Shown piece by piece: positions 1-10,445 of a DNA stretch of 64,000 nt (the first letter of the stretch is position 1; every line of letters begins with the position of its first letter). The position numbers and the translations under genes are program-made. Source of the DNA: Streptomyces sp. S.PNR 29 (GTDB lineage: Bacteria; Actinomycetota; Actinomycetes; Streptomycetales; Streptomycetaceae); NCBI RefSeq assembly GCF_030386795.1, contig NZ_JANUQM010000012.1, forward strand, positions 248,001 through 312,000, written 5' to 3'. The notes under the pieces are model-generated. The model ran no database searches and was not told where the DNA came from. It saw only the letters and a list, made by a program, of their open reading frames with translations.

Positions 1-711
1 GGCGACGGCACGTTTGATGAAGTCCAGGCAGCGGGTGAGCCGCACCAGGTAGTCGGTGAAGACCTGCGGGGTCGCCATCGTGCCGACGCCGCCCGGGTAG
101 AGCGTGGAGGGGTGCACATGGCGGCCCTCCATGAGGCAGATCATCTCGCGGGTGACCCGGCTCATGACGAGCGCCTCTTTGTAGGTGGCCCCTTCGAAGG
201 GGTTGTAGGAGCGCATGATGTCGCCGATCGTGCGGCAGCCGTGCTGGTCACCGCGCGGGGCGGGGGTGCGCTCGGCCCGCTCCCACACGCCCGGGTTGGT
301 CTCCTTGACCATGCGTTCGCAGTAGTCGACGAAGACCATGTTGTCCTGGAAGATCGTGTGGTCGAACATGTACTCGGCGGCCTCGCCGAGGTTGATGATC
401 CACTCGCCGACCGGCGGTGTCTTCACGCCGTAGGCCATGTTCTGCGCGTACACCGAGCAGGTGGCGTGGTTGTCACCGCAGATGCCGCAGATGCGGCTGG
501 TGATGAAGTGCGCGTCGCGGGGGTCCTTGCCCTTCATGAAGACGCTGTAGCCGCGGAAGACCGATGAGGTGCTCTTGCACTCCACCACCTCGCGGGTGTT
601 GAAGTCGATCTTCGTGTAGATGCCCAGGTTGCCGACGATCCGGGTGATCGGATCGAACGCGACATCGGTGAGGGTGCGCTGCTCCGCGGGGGCGGCCTGG
701 CTCGTCGTCAC
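1..711 (-). CDS. hhyL: [NiFe]-hydrogenase large subunit, group 1h type (3' end outside window)
   Basis: This is the catalytic subunit that carries the Ni-Fe(CN)2CO centre and oxidises H2. I read it from GTG at 711, with a GAAAGGAA ribosome site about 8 bases upstream; 237 residues are visible and the frame stays open to base 1. The L1 motif RICGICGDNH places two active-site cysteines at about residues 75 and 78. RICGICGDNHATCS is characteristic of the actinobacterial group 1h (former group 5) enzymes. The L2 motif (DPCxxC-like) and the C-terminal processing site are off the window. It lies 42 bases after the small-subunit gene and is surely co-transcribed with it. Known group 1h enzymes of Streptomyces scavenge atmospheric H2 in spores or mycelium; that physiology is inferred here. 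Confidence 0.93.
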   Translation of the reverse strand, partial: MTTSQAAPAEQRTLTDVAFDPITRIVGNLGIYTKIDFNTREVVECKSTSSVFRGYSVFMKGKDPRDAHFITSRICGICGDNHATCSVYAQNMAYGVKTPPVGEWIINLGEAAEYMFDHTIFQDNMVFVDYCERMVKETNPGVWERAERTPAPRGDQHGCRTIGDIMRSYNPFEGATYKEALVMSRVTREMICLMEGRHVHPSTLYPGGVGTMATPQVFTDYLVRLTRCLDFIKRAVA

Positions 712-753
712 TCGACGGATTCCTTTCACACAAGGGACAAGCGGGGGTCGGGG

Positions 754-1809
754 TTACTTGCCGGGCCAGCGCGGTGCGAAGCCGGAGGTGAGCTCGGGGC
801 GGTTGTGGCGCCACTTGGGCTCTTTGTTGACCGAGCGGTTGGTGATGGCGCGCAGCGTGCGCACCAGCGGTCCGTAGGTGGACGCCATGAGGCCGGAGGA
901 GATGCTGCCGCCGGGCGGCTCGTCCATGAACGGCATGAACTTGTCGGGGAATCCGGGCATGGTGCAGGCGATGCAGATGCCGCCGACGTTGGGGCAGCCT
1001 CCGATGCCGTCCATCCAGCCGCGCTTGGGGACGTTGCAGTTGACCACCGGGCCCCAGCAGCCGATCTTCACCTGGCACTTGGGCGAGTTGTAGTCCTTGG
1101 CGAAGTCGCCCTGCTCGTAGTACGCGGCGCGGTCGCAGCCCTCGTGCACCGTCTTGCCGAACAGCCAGGTGGGGCGCAGTTGATCGTCGAGCGGGATGGG
1201 CGGGGCCATGCCGGCGGCCTGGTAGAGCAGCCAGGTCACGGTCTCCATGAAGTTGTCGGGCTGGACGGGGCAGCCGGGCACGTTGACGATCGGCAGTCCG
1301 CCGGCCGAGCGGAAGTCCCAGCCCAGGTAGTCGGCCAGGCCCATGCAGCCGGTGGGGTTGCCGGCCATGGCGTGGATGCCTCCGTAGGTGGCACAGGTGC
1401 CGACCGCGACGACGGCGAAGGCTCCGGGGGCGAGCCGGTCGATCCAGGTGTTGAAGGTGATGGGGTCGCCCGTGCGGGGGTCGTTGCCCATCGAGGTCCA
1501 GTAACCGTCGCCGTTGATGCGCTCGTTGGGGATCGAGCCCTCCACGACGAGGACGTAAGGGGCCCCGAGTTCGCCGTCGGCGGCCTGGTGGAAGGGCCGG
1601 GTGAAGTCGTCGGCGGTCTCGTAGGAAAGCACCTTGTTGTGCAGGACGACCTTCGGCAGTCCCGGAATGGCCCCGAGGACCACGTCCTCCAGGCTCGGCA
1701 GCGATGCCGCGGTGACGGAGACGGTGTCGCCGTCGCAGCTCATGCCCTCCGAGGTCCACAGGATGTGGACCTCCTCAACGGCCGCAGGGGCCTCGGTTGC
1801 GGTGCTCAT
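754..1809 (-). CDS. hhyS: [NiFe]-hydrogenase small subunit, group 1h type
   Basis: This is the electron-transfer subunit, 351 residues, with cysteines for several Fe-S clusters. I chose ATG 1809 over an in-frame upstream start at 1830 because GGAAGGGA lies 6-7 bases before it. The proximal-cluster motif reads MSCDGD (C25, D28), so Asp stands where ordinary small subunits have Cys (CTGC). This Cys-to-Asp change is known from the oxygen-insensitive actinobacterial-type hydrogenase of Ralstonia. Further clusters are suggested by VGTCATYGG, VPGCPVQPDN, HEGCDRAAYY and the C-terminal Cys-rich part (GGCPNVGGICIACTMPGFP). There is no Tat signal, so the enzyme is probably cytoplasmic or attached to the inner membrane face by partners not in view. 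Confidence 0.93.
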   Translation of the reverse strand: MSTATEAPAAVEEVHILWTSEGMSCDGDTVSVTAASLPSLEDVVLGAIPGLPKVVLHNKVLSYETADDFTRPFHQAADGELGAPYVLVVEGSIPNERINGDGYWTSMGNDPRTGDPITFNTWIDRLAPGAFAVVAVGTCATYGGIHAMAGNPTGCMGLADYLGWDFRSAGGLPIVNVPGCPVQPDNFMETVTWLLYQAAGMAPPIPLDDQLRPTWLFGKTVHEGCDRAAYYEQGDFAKDYNSPKCQVKIGCWGPVVNCNVPKRGWMDGIGGCPNVGGICIACTMPGFPDKFMPFMDEPPGGSISSGLMASTYGPLVRTLRAITNRSVNKEPKWRHNRPELTSGFAPRWPGK

Positions 1810-1859
1810 GTGATCCCTTCCTGGCGGCATCCCCCAGAGCAGGCTGGCATATCAGACGA

Positions 1860-3554
1860 TCAGCCACCATTCGGACACTCCATTCGGAGGTGTTCGGGGG
1901 TCCCGTGCGGCCGCCGCTTGCGTACGAAGGCGGAACGCAGCGCGTGGTAAGGAGCGGCCGGGTCGTCGAAGACGGCACGCATGCGCTCCAGCTCGGCGGC
2001 ACGGTAGGCACTGAGCGGCCGCACGGCCTCGTCGCGCTCCCGGGCGGTCTTCTTCGCGCCCAGCCGGGCCGGGAGCGCCGCGGAACGAGCCAGCCGTACG
2101 GCCATCCGGGTGACCTCTTCCGCGAACTCCCCCGGCGCGCACTCGACGACACGGTCCACCAGCCCGATCTCCTGGGCCGCGGTGGCCGTGAGCGGCAGCG
2201 CGTCCTCGGTGAGCCGCGCGGCGACCGCCGGGCCGACCCGGCGGGGCAGGGTGTAGGTCCAGTACTCGGAGCCGTACAGGCCCATCAGCCGGTAGTGCGG
2301 GTTGAGCACGGCACCGCCGCGGCACCACACCTCGTCGGCCGCGAGGGCCAGCATCGCGCCGCCCGCCGCCGCGTTGCCGGCCAGCGCCGCGACCACGAGG
2401 CGGTCGGTGGTGGTCAGGATCTCCTCCACCAGGTCGTCGATGGCCTCGATGTTGGCCAGCGACTCGGCGGCTGGATCGGGGGCGGCCTCGATGACGTTCA
2501 GGTTGATGCCGTTGGAGAAGAAGTCCCTTCTTCCACCGAGGACGAGGACGTCGACGGGGCGGGTGCGGGCGTGGCGGTAGGCGGTGAGCAGGCGGCGGCA
2601 CTGGTCGGTGTTCAGCGCACCGCCGGGGAAGCGGAAGCGGAGGAAGCCGACGGTGCCCTGCTCTTGATAGGTGATGTCGGAATAGCTCCCGCCTGCCGGC
2701 TTGCGCCAGCGCGGCGGAGCCGCGGAGGACACAGCCCGGTGCCCCCGAAGAGCCAGCGTCGCCGGAAGTCTGAAGGTCGTCGGACCGCCCGGGGTACGGC
2801 GAGGGCGGAGCTCGGGGATCCAGACCGCGCCGTCGGTCGTCGCCCGGCAGACCGCTCCGTGGCGGGTGGCCAGGATCTCGCCCGGCGTGCCGGTGAACCC
2901 GTGCGCGGGTCGGCCGCCGTGGAGGTACCACTCGCCGCCGAGGAAGGAGTCCAGTACACCGGGCTGTGAGTCGGCGGCGCGGAGTTTGCGCAGGACGGTC
3001 TCCGTGCTGTCCCGGTGCCAGTCGATGCGGCGTTCCTCCTGGCACAGGTACGGCTGCCAGGTGTGGGAGGGCGGCATGACCGGCGTGTACCTGCCCGAGG
3101 CGAAGCGTTCGACGGCGAGCAGCACCGCCCGCAGGGACGCGTCGGCCAGCTCGCCCCGGTACAGGTCGCTCTTTCCCACGTCGGGCGGCACGGTGAAGTC
3201 CGCCGACGCCCACACCGGCCCGGCGTCCATCTCGGCCACCGCCTGCAGGACGGTCACGCCCCACCGCTCCAGTCCTTGCTGCACCGCCCGGTCGAGGGAC
3301 GACGGACCCCGGTCGCCGGGCGGTCCCGGGTGGACGATCAGGCAGGGGTACGCCGACCAGACCTCTTCCGGGAGGGCGGTGGTCAGCATGGGGGCGATCA
3401 CCAGCTCGGGCGCGTGGCGGCGCACCGCTTCGGTGAGCTGCCGGTCGTCGCCGAGCGCCAGTTCCACGGCGACGAAGTGGCCGTGGTCGCGCAACTCCGC
3501 GAAGACCCGCTGGGTAAGGCTGTTGAAGGCGCTCGCAAGAAGCAGAATCCGCAT
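1860..3554 (-). CDS. hypX: HypX/HoxX-type CO-ligand maturation protein
   Basis: HypX makes the CO ligand of the [NiFe] centre from a formyl group under aerobic conditions: formyl transfer to CoA, then decarbonylation of formyl-CoA. The 564-residue protein has the two expected halves. The N-terminal half is a formyltransferase-like domain with HPGPPGDRGPSSLD near residue 77. The C-terminal half (from about residue 285) is an enoyl-CoA hydratase/crotonase fold with DFFSNGINLN and GNAAAGGAMLALAADE. GTG 3557 and ATG 3554 both open the frame; I prefer ATG (MRILLLASAF, the usual family start). It is the first gene of the leftward hypX-hhyS-hhyL unit, 50 bases before hhyS. Its presence fits a hydrogenase assembled in air. 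Confidence 0.92.
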   Translation of the reverse strand: MRILLLASAFNSLTQRVFAELRDHGHFVAVELALGDDRQLTEAVRRHAPELVIAPMLTTALPEEVWSAYPCLIVHPGPPGDRGPSSLDRAVQQGLERWGVTVLQAVAEMDAGPVWASADFTVPPDVGKSDLYRGELADASLRAVLLAVERFASGRYTPVMPPSHTWQPYLCQEERRIDWHRDSTETVLRKLRAADSQPGVLDSFLGGEWYLHGGRPAHGFTGTPGEILATRHGAVCRATTDGAVWIPELRPRRTPGGPTTFRLPATLALRGHRAVSSAAPPRWRKPAGGSYSDITYQEQGTVGFLRFRFPGGALNTDQCRRLLTAYRHARTRPVDVLVLGGRRDFFSNGINLNVIEAAPDPAAESLANIEAIDDLVEEILTTTDRLVVAALAGNAAAGGAMLALAADEVWCRGGAVLNPHYRLMGLYGSEYWTYTLPRRVGPAVAARLTEDALPLTATAAQEIGLVDRVVECAPGEFAEEVTRMAVRLARSAALPARLGAKKTARERDEAVRPLSAYRAAELERMRAVFDDPAAPYHALRSAFVRKRRPHGTPEHLRMECPNGG

Positions 3555-3610
3555 CACGCGGCGATGCTGCCCGTCCGCCGCGGCGCGGCGCCGGAGGCAC
3601 GCCCTTGAGG

Positions 3611-3639
3611 ATTATCTGCTTGGGCCGCCCGAGGGAAAA
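3611..3639 (-). promoter_or_regulatory. Candidate sigma70-like promoter for hypX-hhySL
   Basis: On the minus strand TTTTCC (3639-3634) and GATAAT (3616-3611) are separated by exactly 17 bases in the gap between the divergent hypX and hypA genes. GATAAT is a good -10 match in an otherwise GC-rich gap. The start of transcription would fall about 50 bases before hypX. Spore- or stationary-phase sigma control, expected for this hydrogenase type, cannot be judged from this. Confidence 0.4.
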
Positions 3640-3700
3640 CACCCGCCGTCCGCGTTCGCGTGCCGGGCGGGGGCCGGGGCCGTGCCTACCGTGGCGGACC

Positions 3701-4054
3701 ATGCACGAACTGTCGATCGCCGCCGCCGTCGTGGAGAGCGCCGAGAGCGTCGCCCGCGACCACGGGGCGGACGCGGTGGCGGGGGTGACGCTGCGGATCG
3801 GCGAGCTGGCGGGCGTGGTCCCGGACGCGCTGCGCTTCTCCTTCTCACTGGTCGCCGAGGGCACCGCACTGGACCGGGCGGAACTGGTCATCGAAGAGGT
3901 GCCGGCCAGGGCCCGCTGCGGCGGCTGCGAAGTGGACTTCGCGGTCGGCTCGCCGCCCGCGCTGTGGTGCCCGCACTGCGACACCCCGGCGGCCGAGCTG
4001 CTGACGGGGCGGGAACTGGAACTGGCGGAGGTACGAATGGCAGGGAGCCCGTGA
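3701..4054 (+). CDS. hypA: Hydrogenase nickel-insertion protein HypA
   Basis: HypA delivers nickel to the large subunit together with HypB. The 117-residue protein starts with the family's invariant MHELSI (His2 binds nickel) and has a zinc ribbon with two CxxC pairs, CGGC near residue 70 and CPHC near residue 92. I chose ATG 3701 rather than an in-frame upstream start at 3605 because of this MHE start. A TACCGT box ends only 8 bases before the ATG, so the message may be nearly leaderless. It begins the rightward hypABFCDE run and its stop overlaps the hypB start (TGATG). Confidence 0.95.
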   Translation: MHELSIAAAVVESAESVARDHGADAVAGVTLRIGELAGVVPDALRFSFSLVAEGTALDRAELVIEEVPARARCGGCEVDFAVGSPPALWCPHCDTPAAELLTGRELELAEVRMAGSP

Positions 4055-4839
4055 TGTGCCGCAGCGTCGACGTACGGACGGCCGTGCTGGCCAAGAACGA
4101 CGGTCTGGCGGCGGAGCTCCGCGCCGACCTGGCGCGGCGGCGGGTGACCGCCGTCAACCTGCTCTCCAGCCCCGGCAGCGGCAAGACGGCGCTGCTGGAG
4201 CTGGTGCTGCGCCGGGCCCGTGAGCGCGGCGTGGCCGCCGCCGCCCTCACCGCGGACCTGGCGACGGAGAACGACGCCCGCCGCCTCGCCCGCTCGGGAG
4301 CGCCGGTCAGACAGGTGCTGACCGGCGGCCTGTGCCACCTGGAGTCCGCGCAGGTGCGCGCGCTCATCGACGACTGGCTCCCGGAGGCGACCCGGCTGCT
4401 GTTCATCGAGAACGTCGGGAACCTTGTCTGCCCCGCCTCCTACGACCTGGGCGAAACGCTGCGCGTGACGCTCATGTCGGTAACGGAGGGCGAGGACAAG
4501 CCGCTGAAGTACCCGACCGCCTTCGGCGCGGCCCACCTCGTGGTGCTGACGAAGACGGACCTGGCCTCCGCTGCCGGATTCGACGACATGGCCTTCACCA
4601 AGGCCGTGGAGCGTGTCAACCCCGGCGTCGAGATCCTGCGCACCTCGGCGCGCGACGGGCGGGGCGCCGACACCCTGCTCGACCGCGTCCTCACCGTGGC
4701 GGACGGAGCGGCGCCGCACGCCCCGCTGCTCGCGGCAGACCATCTGCGCCGCCACGGTCACGACCACGGCCCCGGCGCTCACGACCACGGCCCCGGCGCT
4801 CATGACCACGGTCACGCGTCCCCGGCCACCACCGCGTGA
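4054..4839 (+). CDS. hypB: Hydrogenase nickel-incorporation GTPase HypB
   Basis: HypB is a GTPase that powers nickel insertion with HypA. The 261-residue protein has the P-loop SSPGSGKT near residue 36 and a GTPase motif TKTD near residue 168. The start ATG 4054 overlaps the hypA stop. The metal-storage histidine stretch, usually near the N-terminus in HypB, is here at the extreme C-terminus (HDHGPGA repeats, about residues 233-256) and is built by tandem 21-bp DNA repeats. The N-terminus lacks the CxxCGC nickel site of E. coli HypB. Its last bases overlap hypF (GTGA). Confidence 0.95.
   Translation: MCRSVDVRTAVLAKNDGLAAELRADLARRRVTAVNLLSSPGSGKTALLELVLRRARERGVAAAALTADLATENDARRLARSGAPVRQVLTGGLCHLESAQVRALIDDWLPEATRLLFIENVGNLVCPASYDLGETLRVTLMSVTEGEDKPLKYPTAFGAAHLVVLTKTDLASAAGFDDMAFTKAVERVNPGVEILRTSARDGRGADTLLDRVLTVADGAAPHAPLLAADHLRRHGHDHGPGAHDHGPGAHDHGHASPATTA
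4759..4815 (+). repeat. Tandem 21-bp repeat encoding the HypB His-rich tail
   Basis: Two perfect adjacent 21-bp copies (4759-4779 and 4780-4800) are followed by a partial third copy from 4801. Each encodes HDHGPGA. The perfect match at DNA level suggests recent slippage duplication, so the number of histidine units may vary between strains. Confidence 0.85.
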
Positions 4840-7193
4840 CGTCCACGACGACGGCCCGGGGGACGGCCGCCCCGGCCGTGGTACGGCGCCGGGTGACCGT
4901 GCGCGGGACCGTGCAGGGTGTCGGGTTCCGGCCCTTCGTGCACCGGCTGGCCGCGGAGCTGGGCCTCGCGGGCCACGTACGCAACGGCGCCGAGGGCGTC
5001 GTCGCCGAGGTGGAGGGCGCGGGTGAGTCCGTGGCGGAGTTCTGCCGGGCCCTGACCGAGCGGCCACCGCCCCTGGCGGACGTCCAGGAGGTGGCGTACG
5101 AGACCGTCCCCGCCCTCGGTGTCCCCGGTTTCGTCATCCATCCGTCCGAGGACGGGGGCGGCGGCACCAGCCGGACGCTCATCCCGCCGGACACCGCGAC
5201 CTGCGAGGACTGTCTGCGGGAGCTGGCGGACCCGGCGGACCGCCGCCACCGGCACCCGTTCATCACGTGCACGCACTGCGGCCCCCGCTTCACCATCTCC
5301 ACCGCTCTGCCCTACGACCGGGCGACGACGACCATGGCCGCGTTCCCGCTGTGCCGGGCCTGCGCCACGGAGTACGCGGACCCGGCGGACCGCCGCTTCC
5401 ACGCCCAGCCGGTGGCGTGCCACGACTGCGGGCCCCGACTGCGGCTCACCGTCCCCGGCAGCCCACGGTGCGAGGGCGAACCCGCTCTCGCCGAGGCCCG
5501 GCGGCTGCTGGCGCGGGGTGCGGTACTCGCCGTCAAGGGACTGGGCGGCTACCACCTGGCCTGTGACGCCGCGGACGAGCGTGCCGTCGCCGCCCTGCGC
5601 CGGCGCAAGGAGCGCGGCGGCAAACCGTTCGCCGTCATGTGTGCCGATCTGGCGCGGGCCGAGCGGCTGGCGCATGTCGGTCCGGAGGAGGCGGCGGTCC
5701 TGACGGGCCGTCGGCGGCCGATCGTGCTGCTGCGCCGCCGGGAGGAGTCCGGCGGGATCGCCGAGGCGGTGTGCCCGGGCAGCCCCGACGTCGGTGTGAT
5801 GCTCCCCTACACGCCGCTGCACCGACTGCTGTTCGGGCTGCCGGGCGATCCTCCGGGCCCCCAGGTGCTGGTGATGACCAGCGGCAACCGCTCCGGGGAG
5901 CCCATCGTCACCGACGACGCCGAGGCGCTGGAGCGGCTCGCCGGGATCGCCGACGGCTGGCTGTGGCACGACCGGGCCATCGAGGCGCCCTGCGACGACT
6001 CCGTGGTCCGCGTCCGCCCGGACGGGGGCGGCGAGGTCGTGCTGCGCCGGTCGCGCGGCCATGTCCCGGAGCCGGTCGCGCTGCCCGTCCCCGTCACGCC
6101 GGCCCTCGCCGTGGGCGGCGACCTCAAGAACGCCCTGTGCCTCGGGGCGGAGGGCGGCGCCTGGTTCTCCCCGCACATCGGCGACATGGGCGACCTGGCC
6201 ACCGTACGGGCCTTCGAGCGTGCCGGTGAGCGGCTGGGCGCGCTGACCGGGATCGAACCCGAGCTGCTGACGGCCGACCGGCACCCGGGGTACCACTCGG
6301 CTCGATGGGCGCGGCGCACGGCCGAGGCCAAGGGCCTCCCCCTGCGCCCGGTACAGCACCATCACGCCCATGTCGCGTCCGTGATGGCCGAGCACGGCCT
6401 CGGCGGCGGGACGCGCGTCATCGGCGTCGCCTTCGACGGCACCGGATACGGCGACGACGGGGCGGTCTGGGGCGGCGAGGTGCTGGTCGGCGGCTACGAC
6501 GGCTTCCGTCGCTTCGCCCATCTGCGGTACGCACAACTGCCCGGCGGGGACAAGGGCGTGGCCAATCCGTGCCGCGTGGCGCTGGCCCGGTTGCGGGCGG
6601 TGGGGCTGCCCTGGGACACGGACCTGCCCTGCGTCGCCGCGTGCTCCTCCGATGAACTGCGGCTGCTGGACCGGCAGTTGACTCGCGACACGGCCTGTGT
6701 GCCGACCTCGTCCATGGGGCGGCTGTTCGACGCGGTCTCCTCGCTGGCCGGGATCTGTCACCGGGCCCGCTACGAGGCGCAGGCCGCCATCGAGCTGGAG
6801 GCGGCGGCGGTCCTCGCCTGGCCGGAGCGGACCGGGGCGTACGCCTTCGCCGGTGACCTGGACCCCGGGCCGGTGCTGGCCGCGATCGTGGCCGACCTGC
6901 GGCGCGGCGTGCCCGTACCGGTGATCGCCGCCCGCTTCCACCGCGCGGTCGCGGTGGCCGTGGCGAAGGTCTGCCGGGCCGCCCGCCGGGAGACGGGAGC
7001 GGAGGTGGCGGCGCTGTCGGGCGGGGTGTTCGCCAACGCGCTGCTCGACGCCGAGTGCGCCGCGCTGCTGGCGGCGGACGGGTTCACGGTGCTCCGGCAC
7101 CGGCGGGTGCCGCCCAATGACGGTGGTCTCGCGCTCGGCCAGCTGGTCGTGGCGGCTCACAGGGATCGACCGGAACGACAAGGAGGACGCTGA
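4836..7193 (+). CDS. hypF: Carbamoyltransferase HypF
   Basis: HypF makes the thiocarbamate on the C-terminal cysteine of HypE, the precursor of the CN ligands, from carbamoyl phosphate and ATP. The 785-residue protein has the full family order. An acylphosphatase domain with VQGVGFRPF lies at about residues 18-105. Two zinc-finger pairs follow at about 125-205 (CEDCLREL, CTHCGPRF, CRACATEY, CHDCGPRL). A YrdC-like domain spans about 215-400, and a Kae1-like C-terminal half contains HHHAHVASVMAEHGL. GTG 4836 overlaps the hypB stop. It is full length, with no missing motif. Confidence 0.95.
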   Translation: MTSTTTARGTAAPAVVRRRVTVRGTVQGVGFRPFVHRLAAELGLAGHVRNGAEGVVAEVEGAGESVAEFCRALTERPPPLADVQEVAYETVPALGVPGFVIHPSEDGGGGTSRTLIPPDTATCEDCLRELADPADRRHRHPFITCTHCGPRFTISTALPYDRATTTMAAFPLCRACATEYADPADRRFHAQPVACHDCGPRLRLTVPGSPRCEGEPALAEARRLLARGAVLAVKGLGGYHLACDAADERAVAALRRRKERGGKPFAVMCADLARAERLAHVGPEEAAVLTGRRRPIVLLRRREESGGIAEAVCPGSPDVGVMLPYTPLHRLLFGLPGDPPGPQVLVMTSGNRSGEPIVTDDAEALERLAGIADGWLWHDRAIEAPCDDSVVRVRPDGGGEVVLRRSRGHVPEPVALPVPVTPALAVGGDLKNALCLGAEGGAWFSPHIGDMGDLATVRAFERAGERLGALTGIEPELLTADRHPGYHSARWARRTAEAKGLPLRPVQHHHAHVASVMAEHGLGGGTRVIGVAFDGTGYGDDGAVWGGEVLVGGYDGFRRFAHLRYAQLPGGDKGVANPCRVALARLRAVGLPWDTDLPCVAACSSDELRLLDRQLTRDTACVPTSSMGRLFDAVSSLAGICHRARYEAQAAIELEAAAVLAWPERTGAYAFAGDLDPGPVLAAIVADLRRGVPVPVIAARFHRAVAVAVAKVCRAARRETGAEVAALSGGVFANALLDAECAALLAADGFTVLRHRRVPPNDGGLALGQLVVAAHRDRPERQGGR

Positions 7194-7488
7194 TGTGCCT
7201 GGCGGTACCCGGCCGGGTGGTCGGAATCGAGGACCGGGACGGCACGCGCATGGCGCGCGTCGACTTCGGCGGGGTGGTCAAGGACGTGTGCCTGGCCTAC
7301 GTCCCCGACGCCGAGGTGGGCGAGTACGTCATCGTCCACGTCGGCTTCGCGCTCCAGCGGCTGGACGAGGAGTCGGCTCGCGCCTCACTGGAGCTGTTCG
7401 AGCAACTCGGCCTGCTCGATGAGGAGTTCGGCGACGCGTGGGCGCTGGCCGAGGCGGAGGCGACGGCCACGGAGGAGGAGGGCGTGCG

Positions 7489-7492
<4 letters not shown>
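7193..7492 (+). CDS. hypC: Hydrogenase maturation chaperone HypC
   Basis: HypC is a small chaperone that, with HypD, carries the Fe(CN)2CO unit to the large-subunit precursor. The start MCLAVPG contains the essential Cys2. It is 99 residues, slightly longer than many HypC because of an acidic Ala/Glu-rich tail. The ATG overlaps the hypF stop (TGATG) and the stop overlaps the hypD start (ATGA), consistent with tight translational coupling. Confidence 0.95.
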
Positions 7493-8584
<1,092 letters not shown>

Positions 8585-8592
<8 letters not shown>

Positions 8593-9652
8593 CACGAACA
8601 CGGTCGTGGACCCCGCGAACTGGTCCTGCCCGGCGCCCCTGCGCGACCACCCGGTGGTCGTGATGGGCCACGGCGGGGGCGGTGCGCTCTCCGGGGAGCT
8701 GACGCAGCACCTGTTCGCCCCGGCGTACGGCAACGAGACCCTCGCAGCGCTCACCGACTCCGCGGCCGTCGAACTCGGCGGGGCCCGGCTGGCGTTCTCC
8801 ACCGACTCGTACGTCGTGCGGCCGCTGTTCTTCCCCGGCGGCAGCATCGGCGACCTGGCCGTCAACGGCACGGTCAACGACCTGGCGATGAGCGGCGCCC
8901 GGGCGGCCTACCTGTCGACGGCGTTCATCCTGGAGGAGGGCGTCGAACTGGCCGTGGTGGGCCGTGTCGCCCAGGCCGTGGGAGCGGCCGCGTCCGCCGC
9001 CGGAGTGACGGTGGCGACCGGTGACACCAAGGTCGTCGAGGCGGGCCACGGCGACGGCGTGTACGTCAACACGTCCGGCATCGGGCTGGTCCCGCAGGGC
9101 GTCGACATCCGCCCCCAGCGGGCGACGCCGGGAGACGTGGTCATCGTCAGCGGCCCGATCGGCGCGCACGGCGTGGCGGTGCTGAGCGTGCGCGAGGGGC
9201 TGGAGTTCGGCTCCGACGTGGTCAGCGACACCGCGCCGCTGGGCGGACTGGTCGCCGCGATGCTGGAGGTCACCAAGGACGTGCACGTGCTGCGCGACCC
9301 GACGCGGGGCGGGCTCGCCACATCGCTCTGCGAGATCGCCACCGCGTCCGGCACCGGGGTCGTCCTCACCGAGAGCGCGGTCCCGGTACCCGACTCCGTG
9401 GCCGCCGCCTGCGGCTTCCTCGGGCTCGACCCGCTGTACGTCGCCAACGAGGGGCGCCTGGTGGCCTTCGTGCCGCCCGAGCACGCCGACGCCGTCCTCG
9501 CCGCGATGCACGCGCACCCGCAAGGAGCCGGCGCCGCCGTCATCGGCACCTGTGTGGCCGAGCATCCCGGCATGGTCGTCGCCCGGACCGGCCTCGGCGG
9601 CACCCGCGTCGTGGACCTGCCGCTGGGCGAGCAGCTGCCGCGCATCTGCTGA
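8585..9652 (+). CDS. hypE: Hydrogenase maturation dehydratase HypE
   Basis: HypE dehydrates the S-carboxamide made by HypF to a thiocyanate and donates cyanide to HypD-HypC. It belongs to the PurM-like ATP-binding family: GHGGGGALSGELTQ near the start and FSTDSYVVRP. The 355-residue protein ends in PRIC, so the essential C-terminal cysteine that is carbamoylated is present. The start is taken as TTG 8585, overlapping the hypD stop; a slightly later start is possible. It is the last clear gene of the hyp run. Confidence 0.94.
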
Positions 9653-9779
9653 CCCGTGCCCCACTGCCCGGCCCGCGCCCCGGCGGCGGACCGGGCAGTT
9701 CGCCGGTGAGCGTGGCGCGTCGTCCGGGGCTGAGGGCGCCAGCGAGGTGCGGCGATCGCTTCCGGCGACTCCGGTCAGG

Positions 9780-10445
9780 CGGGGCGGCCGTCGTGCCGCG
9801 TACGACGAGGTGCGCGGGGGGGGGAGGACGACCTCGCGGGGGTCGGTGCGGCCCTGGTCGAGGCGTTCGACGGCGGCGGCCACCGCGTGCCGGGCCTGTT
9901 CCCGGACGCCCTGGCTGACGGTGGTCAGGAGGAAGCAGCTCAGGCGGGACAGGGTGTCGTCGTCATAGCCGGCCACCGACACCTCACCCGGCACGTCGAC
10001 GCCGACGCGGGAAAGGGCGGCCAGCACGCCGATGGCGCACTGGTCGTTGAAGGCGATGACGGCGGTGGGCAGGCCGTCGCCGTCGAGGAGGTGCCGTGCG
10101 GCGCGTTGCCCGGCCGCCTCGGTGTTGTCGCCGCGCAGGACCCGGATGTGCTCGTCGAGGCCGTGGCGGCGCAGGGCCGTGCGGTAGCCGCGGCGCCGGT
10201 CGGTGGCGATGACACCCCTGCCGCCGTCGACGTAGACGATCTCGCGGTGCCCGAGGCCGGCCAGGTGGTCGACGGTCTGGCCCACGCCGTCGTCGTCCGC
10301 GGTGCGCACGACGTCCAGGTCGGCGTCGGCGATCCGGCGGCCGACGGCGATGACGGGCGCCTTGCCGTCGAGGGCGGCGAGTGTGCCGCCGGGTGAGGTG
10401 GGGCCGAGCAGGATCAGGGCCTCGCTGCGGAAGGCCAGCAGCGTT
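9780..10445 (-). pseudogene. Degraded LacI-family regulator (no DNA-binding domain, frameshift)
   Basis: Reading leftward, the frame encodes a LacI/PurR-type sugar-binding domain: LLAFRSEALILLGPTSPGG, TVDHLAGLGHREIVYVDGG, DRRRGYRTALRRHGL, and VIAFNDQCAIGVLAAL. The sequence to its 5' side (10445 onward) has no helix-turn-helix and no first part of the effector domain. At about 9815-9824 a run of eight or more C/G lies at the end of the domain; a one-base shift there restores the usual LacI ending (HLVVRGTTAAP). So both ends are damaged. It lies just upstream of the GH43 gene and was probably its local repressor. The ends given are approximate. Confidence 0.75.

Noticed and set aside
1852..5067. 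A 1071-codon minus frame across hypX, hypA and hypB
   Set aside because: It overlaps well-supported genes on both strands and its translation has no recognisable family sequence.
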